Shown in pieces: positions 45,183 through 55,491 of a DNA stretch of 64,000 nt. This DNA comes from Terriglobia bacterium (lineage in GTDB: Bacteria; Acidobacteriota; Terriglobia; Bryobacterales; Bryobacteraceae), in contig JAJPHN010000009.1 in NCBI GenBank assembly GCA_021325235.1, forward strand, positions 86,459-150,458, given 5' to 3'. Under the pieces are notes generated by a model. That model saw only the letters and a program-made list of their open reading frames with translations, was not told the origin of the DNA and did not search any database. Position numbers and translations under genes: made by a program. Each line of letters starts with the position of its first letter. Position 1 is the first letter of the stretch.

Positions 45183-46785
45183 AATGTGCTTTGGATTGTG
45201 CCAGCAGAGTGGCAGCCTGCGGCATGGCCTCAATGGCCTTCTGTACTTCCGGATCCTCTTCGATGCCCACCCGCTGCGAGTCCTCCCAGCTGAAAGCGGT
45301 CACATACATCGCGGACGTGAGTTGATCGCGCATCCACTGGTGGTCGCGCGTCCAGTCGGCTTCCGAAAATTGCACGCCGTTCTTGATCAGATAGTCGTGC
45401 AGTTGCTCGAGCACCGCTTCATCGGGGCGCCAGCCCTGGGGCAGCTTTGTCGAATGGTTCGAGAAGTAATACGCCGTGAAATTCGGGAAAATGTACTTCT
45501 GAAAAGTAGCAATCTGGAGCGCATCTAGCTTCGGCGTCTCGTACTTTTCATCCGGCGTAATGCCGCCGCCGCCATACACCACGCGCCCGAGATCGGTTTG
45601 CTTCACATCGGTCGGATCTTTGGTTTCGCTGCGTTTGCCGTAGTAGTAGTCGAGGAACGAAATATGCGAGTAGTCGCGCTGAATCAGCCGTCCGCTCGGG
45701 GTGTAGTAATGCTGGGTCGTCAACAGCAGACCGGTGTTATCGCTCAGCAAGTAAACGGTCTGCACCAGGCCTTTGCCGAACGTGGTCTCGCCCAGAATCC
45801 AGGCACGGTCGTGATCCTGCAGCGCGCCCGAAACAATTTCAGCCGCCGAAGCCGAATAGCGGTTCACCAGAACGACAATCGGGTAGTTCTCGCCATACTC
45901 GCTGCCGCGCGCCAGGTATGGCTTTTCGGCATAGGCGCGGCCCTTGTGCGAAACGACTACCTGACCCTGATCGAGCCAGTGGCCCGCGACGGCAACGCCT
46001 TCCGACAGCAACCCGCCGGGATTTTCGCGCAGATCGAGAATCAGGCCCTTGATGTTCTTTTCGCCGAGCATCTTCAGGTTGTCTTCGACTTCCTTGCCGG
46101 TGGTTTCGGTGAATTGCTCAACCCGCAGATAAGCGATGCCCGGCCGGATCCAGAACGCTTTCCAGACGCTGTTGCGTGGAATTTCATCGCGTACAAGATT
46201 GAAAGTGATCGGCTGCGAAGACCCCTCGCGCGTCACTTTCACCTGAACTTTGGTGCCCTTCGGCCCTTTCAGCATCTCGGCGATTTCGCTGGTGCTCAGG
46301 TTGTCGACGCGCTTGTCATTGACCTCGATCAGCATGTCGCCCGGACGAAGACCGGCGCGATACGCGGGCGTACCGCCAAACGGATGCACCACCATGGGCT
46401 TGCCCGTGCGCGGCTGCGCTCCGATCATCATGCCGATGCCGTAGTACATGCCATGCTGTTCCTCGCGCATGCCGGCGAATTCTTTGGGATCGAGGAAGTT
46501 CGAGTGCGGATCAAGCGTGCGCAGCATGCCCGGGATCGCACCCTTATATATGCTCTTGTCCGCGGTCAGCTTTTCGGCAGCGTTCTGGTCCACCACGTCG
46601 TAGATTTTGGTGAACGACTGAATGCTGGTCTTCAGGTCATCATCGGAGACGGCATTGATATTGCGCTCTCCTGCCTGCGAAGCGGCGGAGACGGTGCGCG
46701 CCCCCGGTCCAAAGAGGCCGCCCGCCAGGGCGCATATGGCCAGAAAAGCGGGAACAAAGACAAAATACCGGCGCTGGGACGACAA
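45154..46785 (-). CDS. S41-family C-terminal processing peptidase (CtpA/Tsp-like)
   Basis: 543 residues. A signal/anchor (RRYFVFVPAFLAICALAGGLFG) is followed by an N-terminal helical part (DPHSNFLDPKEF), a PDZ domain (GGTPAYRAGLRPGDMLIEVN) and the protease domain with Ser in NRYSASAAEIVSGAL and Lys in GETTFGKGLVQT. A ~150-residue C-terminal extension has no known domain. The TTG at 46785 has an excellent GGGAGG 6-7 nt upstream and fits the signal sequence; earlier in-frame starts lack both. It acts in the periplasm on protein C-termini. Confidence 0.92.
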   Translation of the reverse strand: MSSQRRYFVFVPAFLAICALAGGLFGPGARTVSAASQAGERNINAVSDDDLKTSIQSFTKIYDVVDQNAAEKLTADKSIYKGAIPGMLRTLDPHSNFLDPKEFAGMREEQHGMYYGIGMMIGAQPRTGKPMVVHPFGGTPAYRAGLRPGDMLIEVNDKRVDNLSTSEIAEMLKGPKGTKVQVKVTREGSSQPITFNLVRDEIPRNSVWKAFWIRPGIAYLRVEQFTETTGKEVEDNLKMLGEKNIKGLILDLRENPGGLLSEGVAVAGHWLDQGQVVVSHKGRAYAEKPYLARGSEYGENYPIVVLVNRYSASAAEIVSGALQDHDRAWILGETTFGKGLVQTVYLLSDNTGLLLTTQHYYTPSGRLIQRDYSHISFLDYYYGKRSETKDPTDVKQTDLGRVVYGGGGITPDEKYETPKLDALQIATFQKYIFPNFTAYYFSNHSTKLPQGWRPDEAVLEQLHDYLIKNGVQFSEADWTRDHQWMRDQLTSAMYVTAFSWEDSQRVGIEEDPEVQKAIEAMPQAATLLAQSKAHFEKQRASLR

Positions 46786-46892
46786 ACAAAACCTCCCGGG
46801 GTCTGCTTTCAGTATAGACGCGCGGAGGCGGACGTTGTACCTTACCCGAGAATAACTTTCGCGCAATCAGGGTTGACGCGAGGCTTGCGGTT

Positions 46893-47396
46893 CTAAACGG
46901 CGGCGCGGGCGCGGCGGGCAAGCGGACCCGCTTCGTTACGGGCCGGTTTTCTGGGCAACTCGTCGAGCCGTTTCACCTGGTCGCTCACGCAAACCAGAAA
47001 CATCGGTTGCCGGGCATTCTTGAGGAGATCGATGATCCGCTCCTGCTGCTCTTCCAGAAAGATCGACTTCCCATCCGTCAGCAGATGGAGATTCGAATCG
47101 CTGGCAAACACGTCGGCCAGGCGGCGGCCCATCTCGCGTTGCAGGAATCGCAGGACCCGCCGGATTTTCTGCAGAGAAAAGCCCTTGCGTCGGAGTTCCG
47201 CGATAACGGTAATCTCGATTACTTCCTCGGGAAGATAGATGCGTTTGTGCCCCTCGTGCCGGGGCGAAACCACTTTGCGCTCGTCCCACCACTGCAACTG
47301 CCGTAAGCTTACCTGTGCGATTTTGGCAACTTCGGTGCTGGTGTACGTCCGGTTGGGGGAGGCTAAATCAGGACGGACTTTCCGTGTTTTGAACAT
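46893..47396 (-). CDS. MerR-family transcriptional regulator
   Basis: 167 residues. The MerR winged-helix spans about 17-85 (RTYTSTEVAKIAQVSLRQLQWWDERKVVSPRHEGHKRIYLPEEVIEI), followed by a linker helix (FSLQKIRRVLRFLQREMG) and a short C-terminal domain with one Cys (MFLVCVSDQ). There is no metal-binding Cys set, so the ligand, if any, is not a thiophilic metal. It is upstream of the S41 gene in the same direction, with about 100 bp between. Confidence 0.88.
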   Translation of the reverse strand: MFKTRKVRPDLASPNRTYTSTEVAKIAQVSLRQLQWWDERKVVSPRHEGHKRIYLPEEVIEITVIAELRRKGFSLQKIRRVLRFLQREMGRRLADVFASDSNLHLLTDGKSIFLEEQQERIIDLLKNARQPMFLVCVSDQVKRLDELPRKPARNEAGPLARRARAAV

Positions 47397-47510
47397 GAGG
47401 TCCACTTTGCGTTTGAAGTTGGGACGGCTGCCAGCATTGTACTAGAGTCGGAGGAGAAGTCAAGGGGCGTGCGAGGAGGCTCGGTTGCGGCGCAATACCA
47501 AAAAGGTCTC

Positions 47511-48749
47511 TCAGTGATGCCGGACAAAGTGGATCAGGTTTGCCGCACTAACGTAAGGAAGCGGCTTGAACGGAACCAGCCGTTCCTCCCAGAGATAGTA
47601 AGTCGGAAGGAAGACACTGAATAGAGCTGCATAGAGCAGCACGCGGCGCAGCGCATCGCGCTCAAAGCTCTCGCGGATCACCTTCGCGCAAAGGAAAAGC
47701 AGGGGAAAGGAATATGCGAGCGTGCGGCCCAGGTCGCCCACAACCAGGGTGGCGCCGACGCTCGGGAGCGCGGCTAAGAGGAGTATCAGCAGCGGTCCAT
47801 AAGAACGCCGAAGCGCAAGCACCAGCAGCGCACCAGTCAAGATCAGAATCGTTCCTTTGAACACGGAGAGTGCATTCGCCGGCAGCAGAAGCAGATTGGG
47901 AAGCAGCATCCAGATCCCCACCACGCTCGAATCGTAGAGATGCCCTACTTTCAAGGCAAACAGGAAGCGAAGGACGAGAAAGCCTAAAAGTCCTGCGAGC
48001 AGACCCAGTCTCGGGCGGTTCAGACGCAATACGCCGGGTAGAGACAGTTCGCTCATCGACTGGCTGCCATGGAGCAGATACAAGAGCGGCAGTACGAGAA
48101 TCACTCGCTCGTCGTTGAAGCCTCCGGCGATGATGTAAATCGTGAGCAGCCAGGGTGAGCGGGTTAAGCATGCCGCGGCCAGAAACATGTAGCCGACGCC
48201 ATCAAAGAAGAAGTAATCGTTGAGTCCCCATTGAACGATCAGCGATCCCGCAAGTGCGAGCCCCAGCAGAAAAGCCGCCGTAAGGTCATCTGGAAACAGC
48301 CGGCGTAGATTCAGCACGAGTAGCCAGATGAAAATGCAGCTGCAGGCAAACGAGAAGCGTGCCGCGGCGCGCATGTCCCAGCCGAGCCAGTGCGCGATCA
48401 GCAGCACCGTCACGCGATACGTGCGTTTGCGAATATGTGCGCGGGTGCCCTCCAGATCGGGCGCCGGTTCGCCATAGTTTTCAACCGGAATGGCCTCCAG
48501 GGGATGCTCGATTTTCCAGTTCATAGCGCGCTCGGGCCAGGCGGCATAGTGCCGGAAGGAACCGAAGTCCGGCCAGGCGATAACGACAGCGACAGCGAGC
48601 AGAAAGAGTGCGGTCAGCCAGGAGTGGCGCGTCCACCCGACGCGCTGCGCCAGCCAGTTCGAAACCCGATCGGCGGCGCCGGAAATTCCGTCAGAAATGT
48701 TGTTCCCGGTTTCAGCAGAGATCCCGGAAGCGTCAGCATCTCGGGCCAT
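47511..48749 (-). CDS. polytopic membrane protein of unknown function
   Basis: 412 residues. A hydrophilic N-terminal ~40 residues is followed by about ten membrane helices (WLTALFLLAVAVVIAWPDF; FAC..IFIWLLVLNL; LAGSLIVQWGLN; LGLLAGLLGFLVLRFLFAL; TILILTGALLVLAL). Conserved-looking loop motifs are AHWLGWDMRAAARF and GGFNDERVILVLPLLY. The topology resembles bacterial glycosyltransferase-C-like or EpsG-like membrane proteins, but no catalytic motif is clear. I do not assign a function. Confidence 0.6.
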   Translation of the reverse strand: MARDADASGISAETGNNISDGISGAADRVSNWLAQRVGWTRHSWLTALFLLAVAVVIAWPDFGSFRHYAAWPERAMNWKIEHPLEAIPVENYGEPAPDLEGTRAHIRKRTYRVTVLLIAHWLGWDMRAAARFSFACSCIFIWLLVLNLRRLFPDDLTAAFLLGLALAGSLIVQWGLNDYFFFDGVGYMFLAAACLTRSPWLLTIYIIAGGFNDERVILVLPLLYLLHGSQSMSELSLPGVLRLNRPRLGLLAGLLGFLVLRFLFALKVGHLYDSSVVGIWMLLPNLLLLPANALSVFKGTILILTGALLVLALRRSYGPLLILLLAALPSVGATLVVGDLGRTLAYSFPLLFLCAKVIRESFERDALRRVLLYAALFSVFLPTYYLWEERLVPFKPLPYVSAANLIHFVRHH

Positions 48750-48836
48750 GGCGCAGTCTGAAGAGTAACATTCACGCTAAGTGCAGCCAGGCGAGGCGAA
48801 ACCGCTCTCCGCATAGAATGAAGTACGAGGAGCAAT

Positions 48837-49121
48837 ATGGAACGGAACAATACAGGTGCAATCGTTGGATGGTTCTTGGGTGGAGCGCTGATCGGAGCGG
48901 CCGTGGCGCTGCTGGTAGCGCCCCAGACGGGCGAGCGTACGCGCAAGCTGCTCGGCAAGCAGGCCGAAAAGGGACGGAAGTCGCTGCTCGAATCGGGGCA
49001 GGACATTTTGGCGCGCGGACGCGAATTGTATGAGCGCGGGCGCGAAATCGCGGAAGAAACCGCTGAGCTGTTCGAGCGCGGCCGCCGCATCGCGGAAAAG
49101 ACCATCGAGGATCGTCTCTAG
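48837..49121 (+). CDS. YtxH-domain protein
   Basis: 94 residues. One glycine-rich membrane helix (GAIVGWFLGGALIGAAVALLVAPQTGERTRKLL) is the YtxH signature, followed by a charged amphipathic helix with repeated RGRELYERGREI units. Family members are small stress-linked membrane proteins of unknown mechanism. AGGAG precedes the ATG at good spacing. It is followed 33 bp later by the proline-catabolism dehydrogenase. Confidence 0.85.
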   Translation: MERNNTGAIVGWFLGGALIGAAVALLVAPQTGERTRKLLGKQAEKGRKSLLESGQDILARGRELYERGREIAEETAELFERGRRIAEKTIEDRL

Positions 49122-49154
49122 ACCCGGCTGCATCCAAACAAGCAGGAAGATTCT

Positions 49155-50729
49155 ATGCCGACTGCCGCTCTGCCCCCGCAACTAGCTCCTTTTACCAACG
49201 AGCCATACACGGATTTTTCGAAAGCGGAGAACGCGCAGGCTGCCGAACGAGCGCTCTCGGCAGTACGGGCGCAGCTTGGCCGCGAGTACGATCTGCTGAT
49301 CGCCGGAGAGCGCCGGCGCACTTCGGAGAAGCTGCAGTCGCTCAATCCGGCCAAGCCTTCGGAAGTCGTCGGTATTCACCAGAAAGGTTCGGAGCAGGAC
49401 GCGCGCGACGCGGTGGAAGCGGCGTACAAGTATTTCCCCAAATGGGCCGCGGTGCCGTTTGAGACGCGTGCCGAATATCTGATCCAGCTTGCAGATGTGA
49501 TTCGCCGGCGGAAGTACGAGTTCGATGCGTGGCTGGTGCTCGAAGCGGGCAAGACCTGGCCCGAAGCCGAAGCGGATGTCTCGGAAGCGATCGATTTCTG
49601 CGAGTTTTATGCGCGGCAGGCGATCCGGCTGGCGAATCCCGATCCGCTGGTTCAGCTTTCCGGCGAGCGCGACGAAATGGTGTATCTGCCGCTCGGCGTT
49701 GGCATCATCATTCCGCCCTGGAATTTTCCATTAGCGATTCTGCTCGGCATGACGACGGCCGCGCTCGTAACGGGCAACACGGTCGTGATCAAACCCTCGA
49801 GCGACACCCCAACGATTGCGGCTAAGTTCGCGGAGGCGATGCTCGAAGCCGGTATTCCGGCCGAGGCGTTCTCTCTTTTGGTTGGCAGCGGCGGAGCAAT
49901 CGGCGACGTTCTGGTCGCCCATCCCAAAACGCGCTTTATCTCGTTCACGGGTTCGCGCGATGTCGGACTGCACATCAATGAGCTCGCCGCCAAGACGCCC
50001 AAAGGCCAGCTGTGGATCAAGCGTGTAGTGGCCGAGATGGGCGGCAAAGATGCGATCGTTGTCGATCGCGATTGTGATCTGGACGAAGCGGTGCAGGGCG
50101 TGGTCTATTCGGCCTTTGGATATCAGGGCCAGAAGTGCTCCGCCTGCTCGCGCGCGATTGTAGATGCTGCCATCTACGACGAATTTCTGCAAAAGCTCAA
50201 AGCGAAAACCGAAGCACTGTCTGTGGGCGCGCCGGAGGACCGGAAGAACTACATGGGGCCTGTCATCAACGCGCGCGCCAAAGAGAGCATCCTGAAATAC
50301 ATCGAAGTTGGTAAGAGCGAGGGGCGCTTGCTCACCGGCGGCGAAGCGGCGCCTGGCGAGGGTTACTTCATCAAGCCGACTGTGATTGCCGATATCGAAC
50401 CGAAGGCTCGCATTTTCCAGGAAGAGATTTTTGGCCCGGTGCTCGCGGTTACGAAAGCGCGCGATTTCGATCAGGCGCTCGAGTTTGCCAACGATTCCGA
50501 ATACGGGCTGACCGGAGCCGTGTTCACGCGCGACCCGCAGAAGGCGGAAAAAGCAAAGCGGCAGTTTTTTGTCGGGAACTTGTATATCAATCGCAAATGC
50601 ACGGGCGCAATGGTCGGCGCACATCCCTTCGGCGGATTCAATATGTCGGGGACGGACTCGAAAGCCGGCGGCCCGGACTACCTGCTGCAATTCGTGCAGG
50701 CCAAATCGATCGCTGAAAAAGTGAGCTGA
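49155..50729 (+). CDS. pruA: L-glutamate gamma-semialdehyde (P5C) dehydrogenase
   Basis: 524 residues. An aldehyde dehydrogenase of the RocA/PruA branch that oxidises glutamate semialdehyde to glutamate with NAD in proline and arginine breakdown. The NAD region is IIPPWNFPLAILLGM; KPSSDTPTIAAKF, FTGSRDVG, VVAEMGGKDAIVVD (catalytic Glu) and GQKCSACSR (catalytic Cys) follow. The long N-terminal arm (FTNEPYTDF) is typical of this branch. No proline dehydrogenase gene is adjacent. Confidence 0.93.
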   Translation: MPTAALPPQLAPFTNEPYTDFSKAENAQAAERALSAVRAQLGREYDLLIAGERRRTSEKLQSLNPAKPSEVVGIHQKGSEQDARDAVEAAYKYFPKWAAVPFETRAEYLIQLADVIRRRKYEFDAWLVLEAGKTWPEAEADVSEAIDFCEFYARQAIRLANPDPLVQLSGERDEMVYLPLGVGIIIPPWNFPLAILLGMTTAALVTGNTVVIKPSSDTPTIAAKFAEAMLEAGIPAEAFSLLVGSGGAIGDVLVAHPKTRFISFTGSRDVGLHINELAAKTPKGQLWIKRVVAEMGGKDAIVVDRDCDLDEAVQGVVYSAFGYQGQKCSACSRAIVDAAIYDEFLQKLKAKTEALSVGAPEDRKNYMGPVINARAKESILKYIEVGKSEGRLLTGGEAAPGEGYFIKPTVIADIEPKARIFQEEIFGPVLAVTKARDFDQALEFANDSEYGLTGAVFTRDPQKAEKAKRQFFVGNLYINRKCTGAMVGAHPFGGFNMSGTDSKAGGPDYLLQFVQAKSIAEKVS

Positions 50730-50735
50730 GGCGCT

Positions 50736-51170
50736 ATGCGCCGCGCGCTACGCTCGCTCGCTTTCATTACCGTTTCAGCACTCGTTTCCGCTCAGCAGAA
50801 GCAGCCTGAAGCGGCCGTGCGCCACGTAATCGCGGAGTACGCCGATGCGCGGAAGCACAGCGATGTTCGCGCCTTGAACGATTTGCTGACCGCCGATGTG
50901 GATCAGCTCGTTTCCAGCGGCACGTGGCGCAGAGGACGCGAAGAAGCTGTGCGCGGCATGCTCGCGAGTTCGAAAACGGAAGGCGACCGGACGATCACGG
51001 TTGAAACGGTGCGTTTTCCTTCGCCTGATGTTGCGATTGCCGATGCTCGTTATGAACTTGCGGCGAGTGGCGGCGCAGCAGCCCGCAAAATGTGGAGCAC
51101 CTTCGTACTGGTAAAGCAGGACGGACGGTGGCGCATCAGCGCGATCCGGAATATGCTGCCGGCGCGCTGA
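50736..51170 (+). CDS. exported SnoaL/NTF2-like protein
   Basis: 144 residues. The signal peptide ([17 protein letters not shown]) precedes an NTF2-like cone fold ([66 protein letters not shown]), as in the SgcJ/EcaC or DUF4440 groups. No catalytic residue set is evident; members are often small binding proteins. It follows pruA by 6 bp in the same direction. Confidence 0.82.
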   Translation: MRRALRSLAFITVSALVSAQQKQPEAAVRHVIAEYADARKHSDVRALNDLLTADVDQLVSSGTWRRGREEAVRGMLASSKTEGDRTITVETVRFPSPDVAIADARYELAASGGAAARKMWSTFVLVKQDGRWRISAIRNMLPAR

Positions 51171-51172
51171 TC

Positions 51173-51481
51173 TCAGCGACGCTTCAGCAGGGCCGCGATC
51201 TCCTCGATCATGGCGCGCGAGTCGCCTGGAGAAAACGCCTCGCTCATAGCGGTCCGGCTGAGAGCAGCGATGTGCTCGCTCAGCATATCGCTTTCAATGC
51301 GCCGTAGCGCGGCCGTAATGGCTTCGATCTGGTTTATCACGTCGATGCAGTAGCGCTGATCGGCAATCATCTGCTGCAGTCCCCGAACCTGGCCTTCCAC
51401 ACGCCGTAGGCGCGGCAGTTGACGGCTGTGATCGACAGGAGGGTGGCACGGTTTTCGCGGCTTAGTCACTTCGATCTCCAT
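51173..51481 (-). CDS. CsoR/RcnR-family metal- or thiol-responsive repressor
   Basis: 102 residues, all-helical. The family core is [26 protein letters not shown]. Using the family fingerprint spacing (W-X-Y-Z at +32, +25, +4) the positions are H13, C45, H70 and L74. Copper CsoR has Cys-His-Cys at X-Y-Z, nickel RcnR has His-Cys-His-His; here Z is Leu, so the ligand set is incomplete. It starts 48 bp from copA and is transcribed away from it, with a palindrome between them, so it most likely controls copA and itself. Confidence 0.88.
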   Translation of the reverse strand: MEIEVTKPRKPCHPPVDHSRQLPRLRRVEGQVRGLQQMIADQRYCIDVINQIEAITAALRRIESDMLSEHIAALSRTAMSEAFSPGDSRAMIEEIAALLKRR

Positions 51482-51499
51482 TATATCTGGAAGATCTCG

Positions 51500-51516
51500 A
51501 TACCCCCACGGGGTAT
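51500..51516. promoter_or_regulatory. CsoR-type operator palindrome
   Basis: ATACCCC (51500-51506) CAC GGGGTAT (51510-51516) is a perfect 7-bp inverted repeat. It matches the GC-core operators of CsoR proteins, in which A/T-flanked C-runs and G-runs face each other. It lies 19 bp from the repressor start and runs into the first possible copA ATG. Confidence 0.75.
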
Positions 51517-51529
51517 GATGAAATCGAGT

Positions 51530-53836
51530 ATGCCGAACCAAGAACGATCCTGCTGTTCGAGTAGCGTGCAATTACAGACCACACCGGAGATCGCGAAAGA
51601 TCCGGTCTGCGGCATGGATGTACGGAATCCGGCAGGCACTTTCGTCCACCGCGGAGTGGAATACCTGTTTTGCTCCCGCGGGTGTCTGGAAAAGTTTCGC
51701 GCCAATCCCGAGAAATGTTTGGCGCCAGAGCCTGCGGTTGCTGAATCGTCAGCAGCGGCCGTTGAATACACGTGCCCGATGCACCCGGAGGTCGTGCGCG
51801 ATCGCCCCGGGCCCTGTCCGATCTGCGGCATGGCGCTCGAGCCGAAAGAAATCGTGCTCGAAGAAAGCAACCCGGAGCTCGCCGACATGCAGCGGCGCTT
51901 CTGGATCAGCGCTGTGCTGACCGTTCCGCTGCTCGGATTCATGCTGTGGGAGCTTGCAGCCGGCATGCAGGCGCTTCCCGCGGCGACCGGCTGGATTCAG
52001 CTCGCGCTCGCGACGCCGGTCGTGCTCTGGGGCGGCTTACCGTTTTTCCAGCGAGGCTGGGCATCGCTCCGCAGCCGCAATCTGAACATGTTCACGCTCA
52101 TAGCGCTCGGAACCGGAGTCTCGTACGCGTTCAGCTTGTTCGCATGGATGGTCCCGGGGGCAGTACCGGCAGCGTTTCGAGAAGACATGGGCGGCGTGCC
52201 GCTATATTTCGAACCAGCTGCCGTAATCACCACCCTGGTGCTCCTCGGGCAAGTGCTCGAATTGCGGGCGCGTAACCGGACCAGCCACGCCTTGCGATCG
52301 CTGCTCGAAATGACGCCGAAGACGGCGCGTTTAGCCGATCCGCGAGGCGGCGAACGCGATGTACCGGTCGAGCATATACATCCGGGCAATCTGCTGCGCG
52401 TGCGTCCGGGGGAAAAGGTGCCGGTGGATGGTGTCGTTGTTGAAGGCACAAGCGCGGTGGACGAATCGATGATCACGGGTGAGCCGATTCCGGCCCAAAA
52501 AGAGGCGGGCGCGCGGGTGACAGCCGGCAGCGTAAACGGCAGCGGTAGTTTTCTGATGAAAGCAGACCGGGTCGGCAAAGACACGCTGCTCAGCCAGATT
52601 GTAAAGATGGTGAGCCAGGCGCAGCGCAGCCGAGCGCCGATTCAAAAAGTAGCGGACAGTGTCGCAGCGTGGTTTGTCCCCGTCGTCCTGGCGGTTGCTG
52701 CGATTGCGTTCGCCGGCTGGGCGATCTGGGGACCGGATCCGCGACTGAATCACGCCTTCGTTGCCGCGGTGGCGGTTCTGATCATCGCCTGCCCGTGCGC
52801 CCTGGGATTGGCGACGCCGATGTCAATTATGGTTGGCACCGGACGCGGAGCAAGTGCCGGCATATTGGTTCGTAACGCAGAGGCGCTCGAGCTGCTTCAC
52901 AAAGTCGATACGCTGGTGGTCGATAAGACCGGCACGCTCACCGAAGGCAGGCCGCGGCTCACCAGCTGCGTTTTGCTGAGGAACGATATCGCTGAAGATG
53001 AGCTGCTCCGGCTGGCGGCGAGCCTCGAGCAGGCGAGCGAACACCCGCTGGCACATGCGATTGTAAGCGGCGCGCGTGAACGTGGACTGGCTCTTTCGAA
53101 ACCGGAAGAGTTCGAAAGCTTTGCCGGTAAGGGTGTGCGCGGCCGAGTGGACCAGCAGGATGTGATTGTCGGAACTCAGGCGCTCATGAGAGAAGAGAAA
53201 GTCTCGGGCGACGCGGCGAGCGAAGAAGCGGCGGTGTTTGTTGCCGTAAATGGAAAAATCGCGGGCTTCGTTCGCGTCAGCGATCCGATCAAGACCACCG
53301 CTCGCGAAGCTATTGCCAGTCTGCATGCGCTCGGTATTCGTATTGTCATGCTCAGCGGCGATCACCGGCGAACGGCAGAAGCCGTTGCCCGCGAGCTTGG
53401 TATCGACGAAGTGGAAGCCGAGGTGTTGCCCGCGCGCAAAGCGGAAGCGGTCAAGCAATTGCAAGCCGCCGGCCGGATTGTTGCGATGGCGGGCGATGGT
53501 GTAAACGATGCGCCGGCTCTGGCGCAGGCGCAGGTGGGGATTGCCATGGCCACAGGCACCGATATCGCGATCGAAAGCGCCGGGATTACGCTGCTCGGGG
53601 GCGATCTTCGCGGTGTGGTGCGCGCGCTCGAGCTGAGCCGCGCGACTATGCGGAACATCCGGCAGAATCTGGTCTTCGCCTTTCTCTACAACCTGCTGGG
53701 CGTGCCGGTTGCCGCGGGTATTCTGTACCCGTTTTTCGGGATTGTGCTGAATCCGATGATCGCGAGCGCAGCCATGACCTTCAGCTCCGTCTCGGTCATT
53801 ACGAATGCGCTGCGGCTGCGAAACGTCCGGCTCTGA
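51530..53836 (+). CDS. copA: copper-type P1B ATPase with YHS and heavy-metal-binding N-terminus
   Basis: About 768 residues. The N-terminus has a YHS domain ([34 protein letters not shown]) and a heavy-metal-binding segment (YTCPMHPEV...PGPCPICGM) instead of the classical CxxC HMA domain. The P-type core follows: actuator TGEP, the metal-transport CPC ([12 protein letters not shown]), phosphorylation motif DKTGTLT, HP motif (EHPLAHAI) and [10 protein letters not shown]. The CPC and later helix residues ([26 protein letters not shown]) indicate Cu(I) export. ATGs at 51515 and 51518 overlap the operator; 51530 clears it, so the start is tentative. Confidence 0.9.
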   Translation: MPNQERSCCSSSVQLQTTPEIAKDPVCGMDVRNPAGTFVHRGVEYLFCSRGCLEKFRANPEKCLAPEPAVAESSAAAVEYTCPMHPEVVRDRPGPCPICGMALEPKEIVLEESNPELADMQRRFWISAVLTVPLLGFMLWELAAGMQALPAATGWIQLALATPVVLWGGLPFFQRGWASLRSRNLNMFTLIALGTGVSYAFSLFAWMVPGAVPAAFREDMGGVPLYFEPAAVITTLVLLGQVLELRARNRTSHALRSLLEMTPKTARLADPRGGERDVPVEHIHPGNLLRVRPGEKVPVDGVVVEGTSAVDESMITGEPIPAQKEAGARVTAGSVNGSGSFLMKADRVGKDTLLSQIVKMVSQAQRSRAPIQKVADSVAAWFVPVVLAVAAIAFAGWAIWGPDPRLNHAFVAAVAVLIIACPCALGLATPMSIMVGTGRGASAGILVRNAEALELLHKVDTLVVDKTGTLTEGRPRLTSCVLLRNDIAEDELLRLAASLEQASEHPLAHAIVSGARERGLALSKPEEFESFAGKGVRGRVDQQDVIVGTQALMREEKVSGDAASEEAAVFVAVNGKIAGFVRVSDPIKTTAREAIASLHALGIRIVMLSGDHRRTAEAVARELGIDEVEAEVLPARKAEAVKQLQAAGRIVAMAGDGVNDAPALAQAQVGIAMATGTDIAIESAGITLLGGDLRGVVRALELSRATMRNIRQNLVFAFLYNLLGVPVAAGILYPFFGIVLNPMIASAAMTFSSVSVITNALRLRNVRL

Positions 53837-53842
53837 AGCTTG

Positions 53843-55489
53843 TTAAATGTTCCCTTGGCGAATCTGGTCGGCCATGTAGTCAGTGGCACGCCAGGAGAGC
53901 GCCAGAATCGTGAGCGTCGGATTCTTTTCCGATGCCGTGGTGAAGGCCGAACCGTCGACCACGAATACGTTTTTCACGTCGTGCATTTGATTGAACGCGT
54001 TCAGAGCTGAACGCTTCGGGTCGTCGCCCATGCGGCAGGTGCCGTGCTCGTGAATCGCGCTGCCGTTCGGCTCCAAGGAACCGTAATGGAACGGCACGAT
54101 CTCGGCCTTGGCGGCGTGCATGATCTCGAGGATGGTGTTGTACATATCCTGCGACATGCGGCGCTCATTCTCGCCAGTTTGATACGCGATACGGGCGATC
54201 GGTACGCCGTAGCGATCGAGCGGCGAGCCTTTCACGGTAATTCGATTCTCAGCTTTCGGTATGGCTTCGCCAAACGGGTGTAGCGCCAGGACCGCCGGAT
54301 AGCGTTCCTTTACAGCTCGCTTGAAATCGGCCCCGAAGCCCGGTACGGTTTTGGCCCACCACACATCGTTCTGCGCGCCGGTATACCAGAACTGGCAGCC
54401 GAAGCCGCGCAGATAATCGCGCTTACGCCCGTCGCGATGGTTGAAGCGGGGCATGTAGATGTGCGCGCCGCCGATGCCGTCGTCGTTGTACACCTTACCG
54501 CCGATGAGCTGCGGCGCGAAGCCATAGATCGAAAAGCGAATCTGCTCGGAGAGATAGCGGCCGATCACATCCGACGAATTGCCAATACCGTTCGGGTACC
54601 GCGGCGAAGTGGAATTGAGCAGAATACGGCTGGAATCGACGCAGGAAGCGGCCACCACCACGCGTTTGCCGTAAATGCGGTGCTCTTCTTTGGTATTGCG
54701 ATCGAAGTACTGCACGCCGCTGGCGAGCCCGCGATCATCGACCAGAATGCGCGCTGCGACTGCGTTATCGATGATATTGAGCTTGCCGGTTTTGAGCGCG
54801 GGTTCGAGCAGATAATCGGACGCATTGAAGAAAGCCCCGACATCGCAGCCCTCGCCGCAAGCCCCGCAGTAGTGGCAGTGGGGATGGCCGTTGTAGTCGC
54901 GCGTCAGCACCGCGCGCCGGATCCGAACCGTCTGAATACCGATGCTCGCAGCGGCGTTCTTGATGATATGCTCGCCGCAACGGAGCGGCGGAGGCGGAAG
55001 AAAATACTTGCTGCCGGGCAGCGAATCCACATCCTCATCGCCGCCGCAAACCCCGATCAGCTGATCGACTTTGTCGTAATACGGACCGATGTCTTTATAG
55101 CGGATGGGCCACGGGATCTCCCAACCGTCGCGTGCCGGTCCTTCAAAGTCGAGATCGGAATAACGCAGGCTGACGCGGCCCCAGATATTTGTCTTGCCGC
55201 CACGTCCCCAGACGCGCGTGAGCTGAAACTCCTGCCCGAGCGGCGTGATGTACGGCTGCTCCACGGGATCGAGTACGATCGGCGGCGGCTTTTCACCGGC
55301 ATCCAGCCGCTGTTGCCACTCCCAGGGCTTGACATGCGTCCAGAACTCGCGGCGATTGAACTTGCGGCCGGCGTCGAGCAGCGTGACATTGATCCCCTGA
55401 CGAGTGAGATTCCAGGCGGCCATTCCACCCGCCGCGCCGCTGCCGATGATGATGACGTCGTGAACCTGAGGACTTGCCTGAACTTGCAT
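53843..55489 (-). CDS. GMC-family FAD oxidoreductase (gluconate/sorbitol dehydrogenase large subunit type)
   Basis: 548 residues. The FAD loop is [16 protein letters not shown], with [18 protein letters not shown] typical of the membrane-bound gluconate 2-dehydrogenase/sorbosone-type branch. A Cys-rich loop ([17 protein letters not shown]) may ligate an iron-sulfur cluster, as described for related FAD-dependent dehydrogenases. The C-terminal GMC part contains [12 protein letters not shown] and the conserved end [17 protein letters not shown]. The ATG at 55489 lies 2 bp after the stop of the small-subunit gene. The sugar or alcohol substrate is unknown. Confidence 0.9.
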   Translation of the reverse strand: MQVQASPQVHDVIIIGSGAAGGMAAWNLTRQGINVTLLDAGRKFNRREFWTHVKPWEWQQRLDAGEKPPPIVLDPVEQPYITPLGQEFQLTRVWGRGGKTNIWGRVSLRYSDLDFEGPARDGWEIPWPIRYKDIGPYYDKVDQLIGVCGGDEDVDSLPGSKYFLPPPPLRCGEHIIKNAAASIGIQTVRIRRAVLTRDYNGHPHCHYCGACGEGCDVGAFFNASDYLLEPALKTGKLNIIDNAVAARILVDDRGLASGVQYFDRNTKEEHRIYGKRVVVAASCVDSSRILLNSTSPRYPNGIGNSSDVIGRYLSEQIRFSIYGFAPQLIGGKVYNDDGIGGAHIYMPRFNHRDGRKRDYLRGFGCQFWYTGAQNDVWWAKTVPGFGADFKRAVKERYPAVLALHPFGEAIPKAENRITVKGSPLDRYGVPIARIAYQTGENERRMSQDMYNTILEIMHAAKAEIVPFHYGSLEPNGSAIHEHGTCRMGDDPKRSALNAFNQMHDVKNVFVVDGSAFTTASEKNPTLTILALSWRATDYMADQIRQGNI

Positions 55490-55491
55490 GT

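Noticed and set aside
45598..46896. 432-codon plus-strand open frame opposite the S41 protease
   Set aside because: No domain or ribosome site, and the S41 catalytic motifs are on the other strand.
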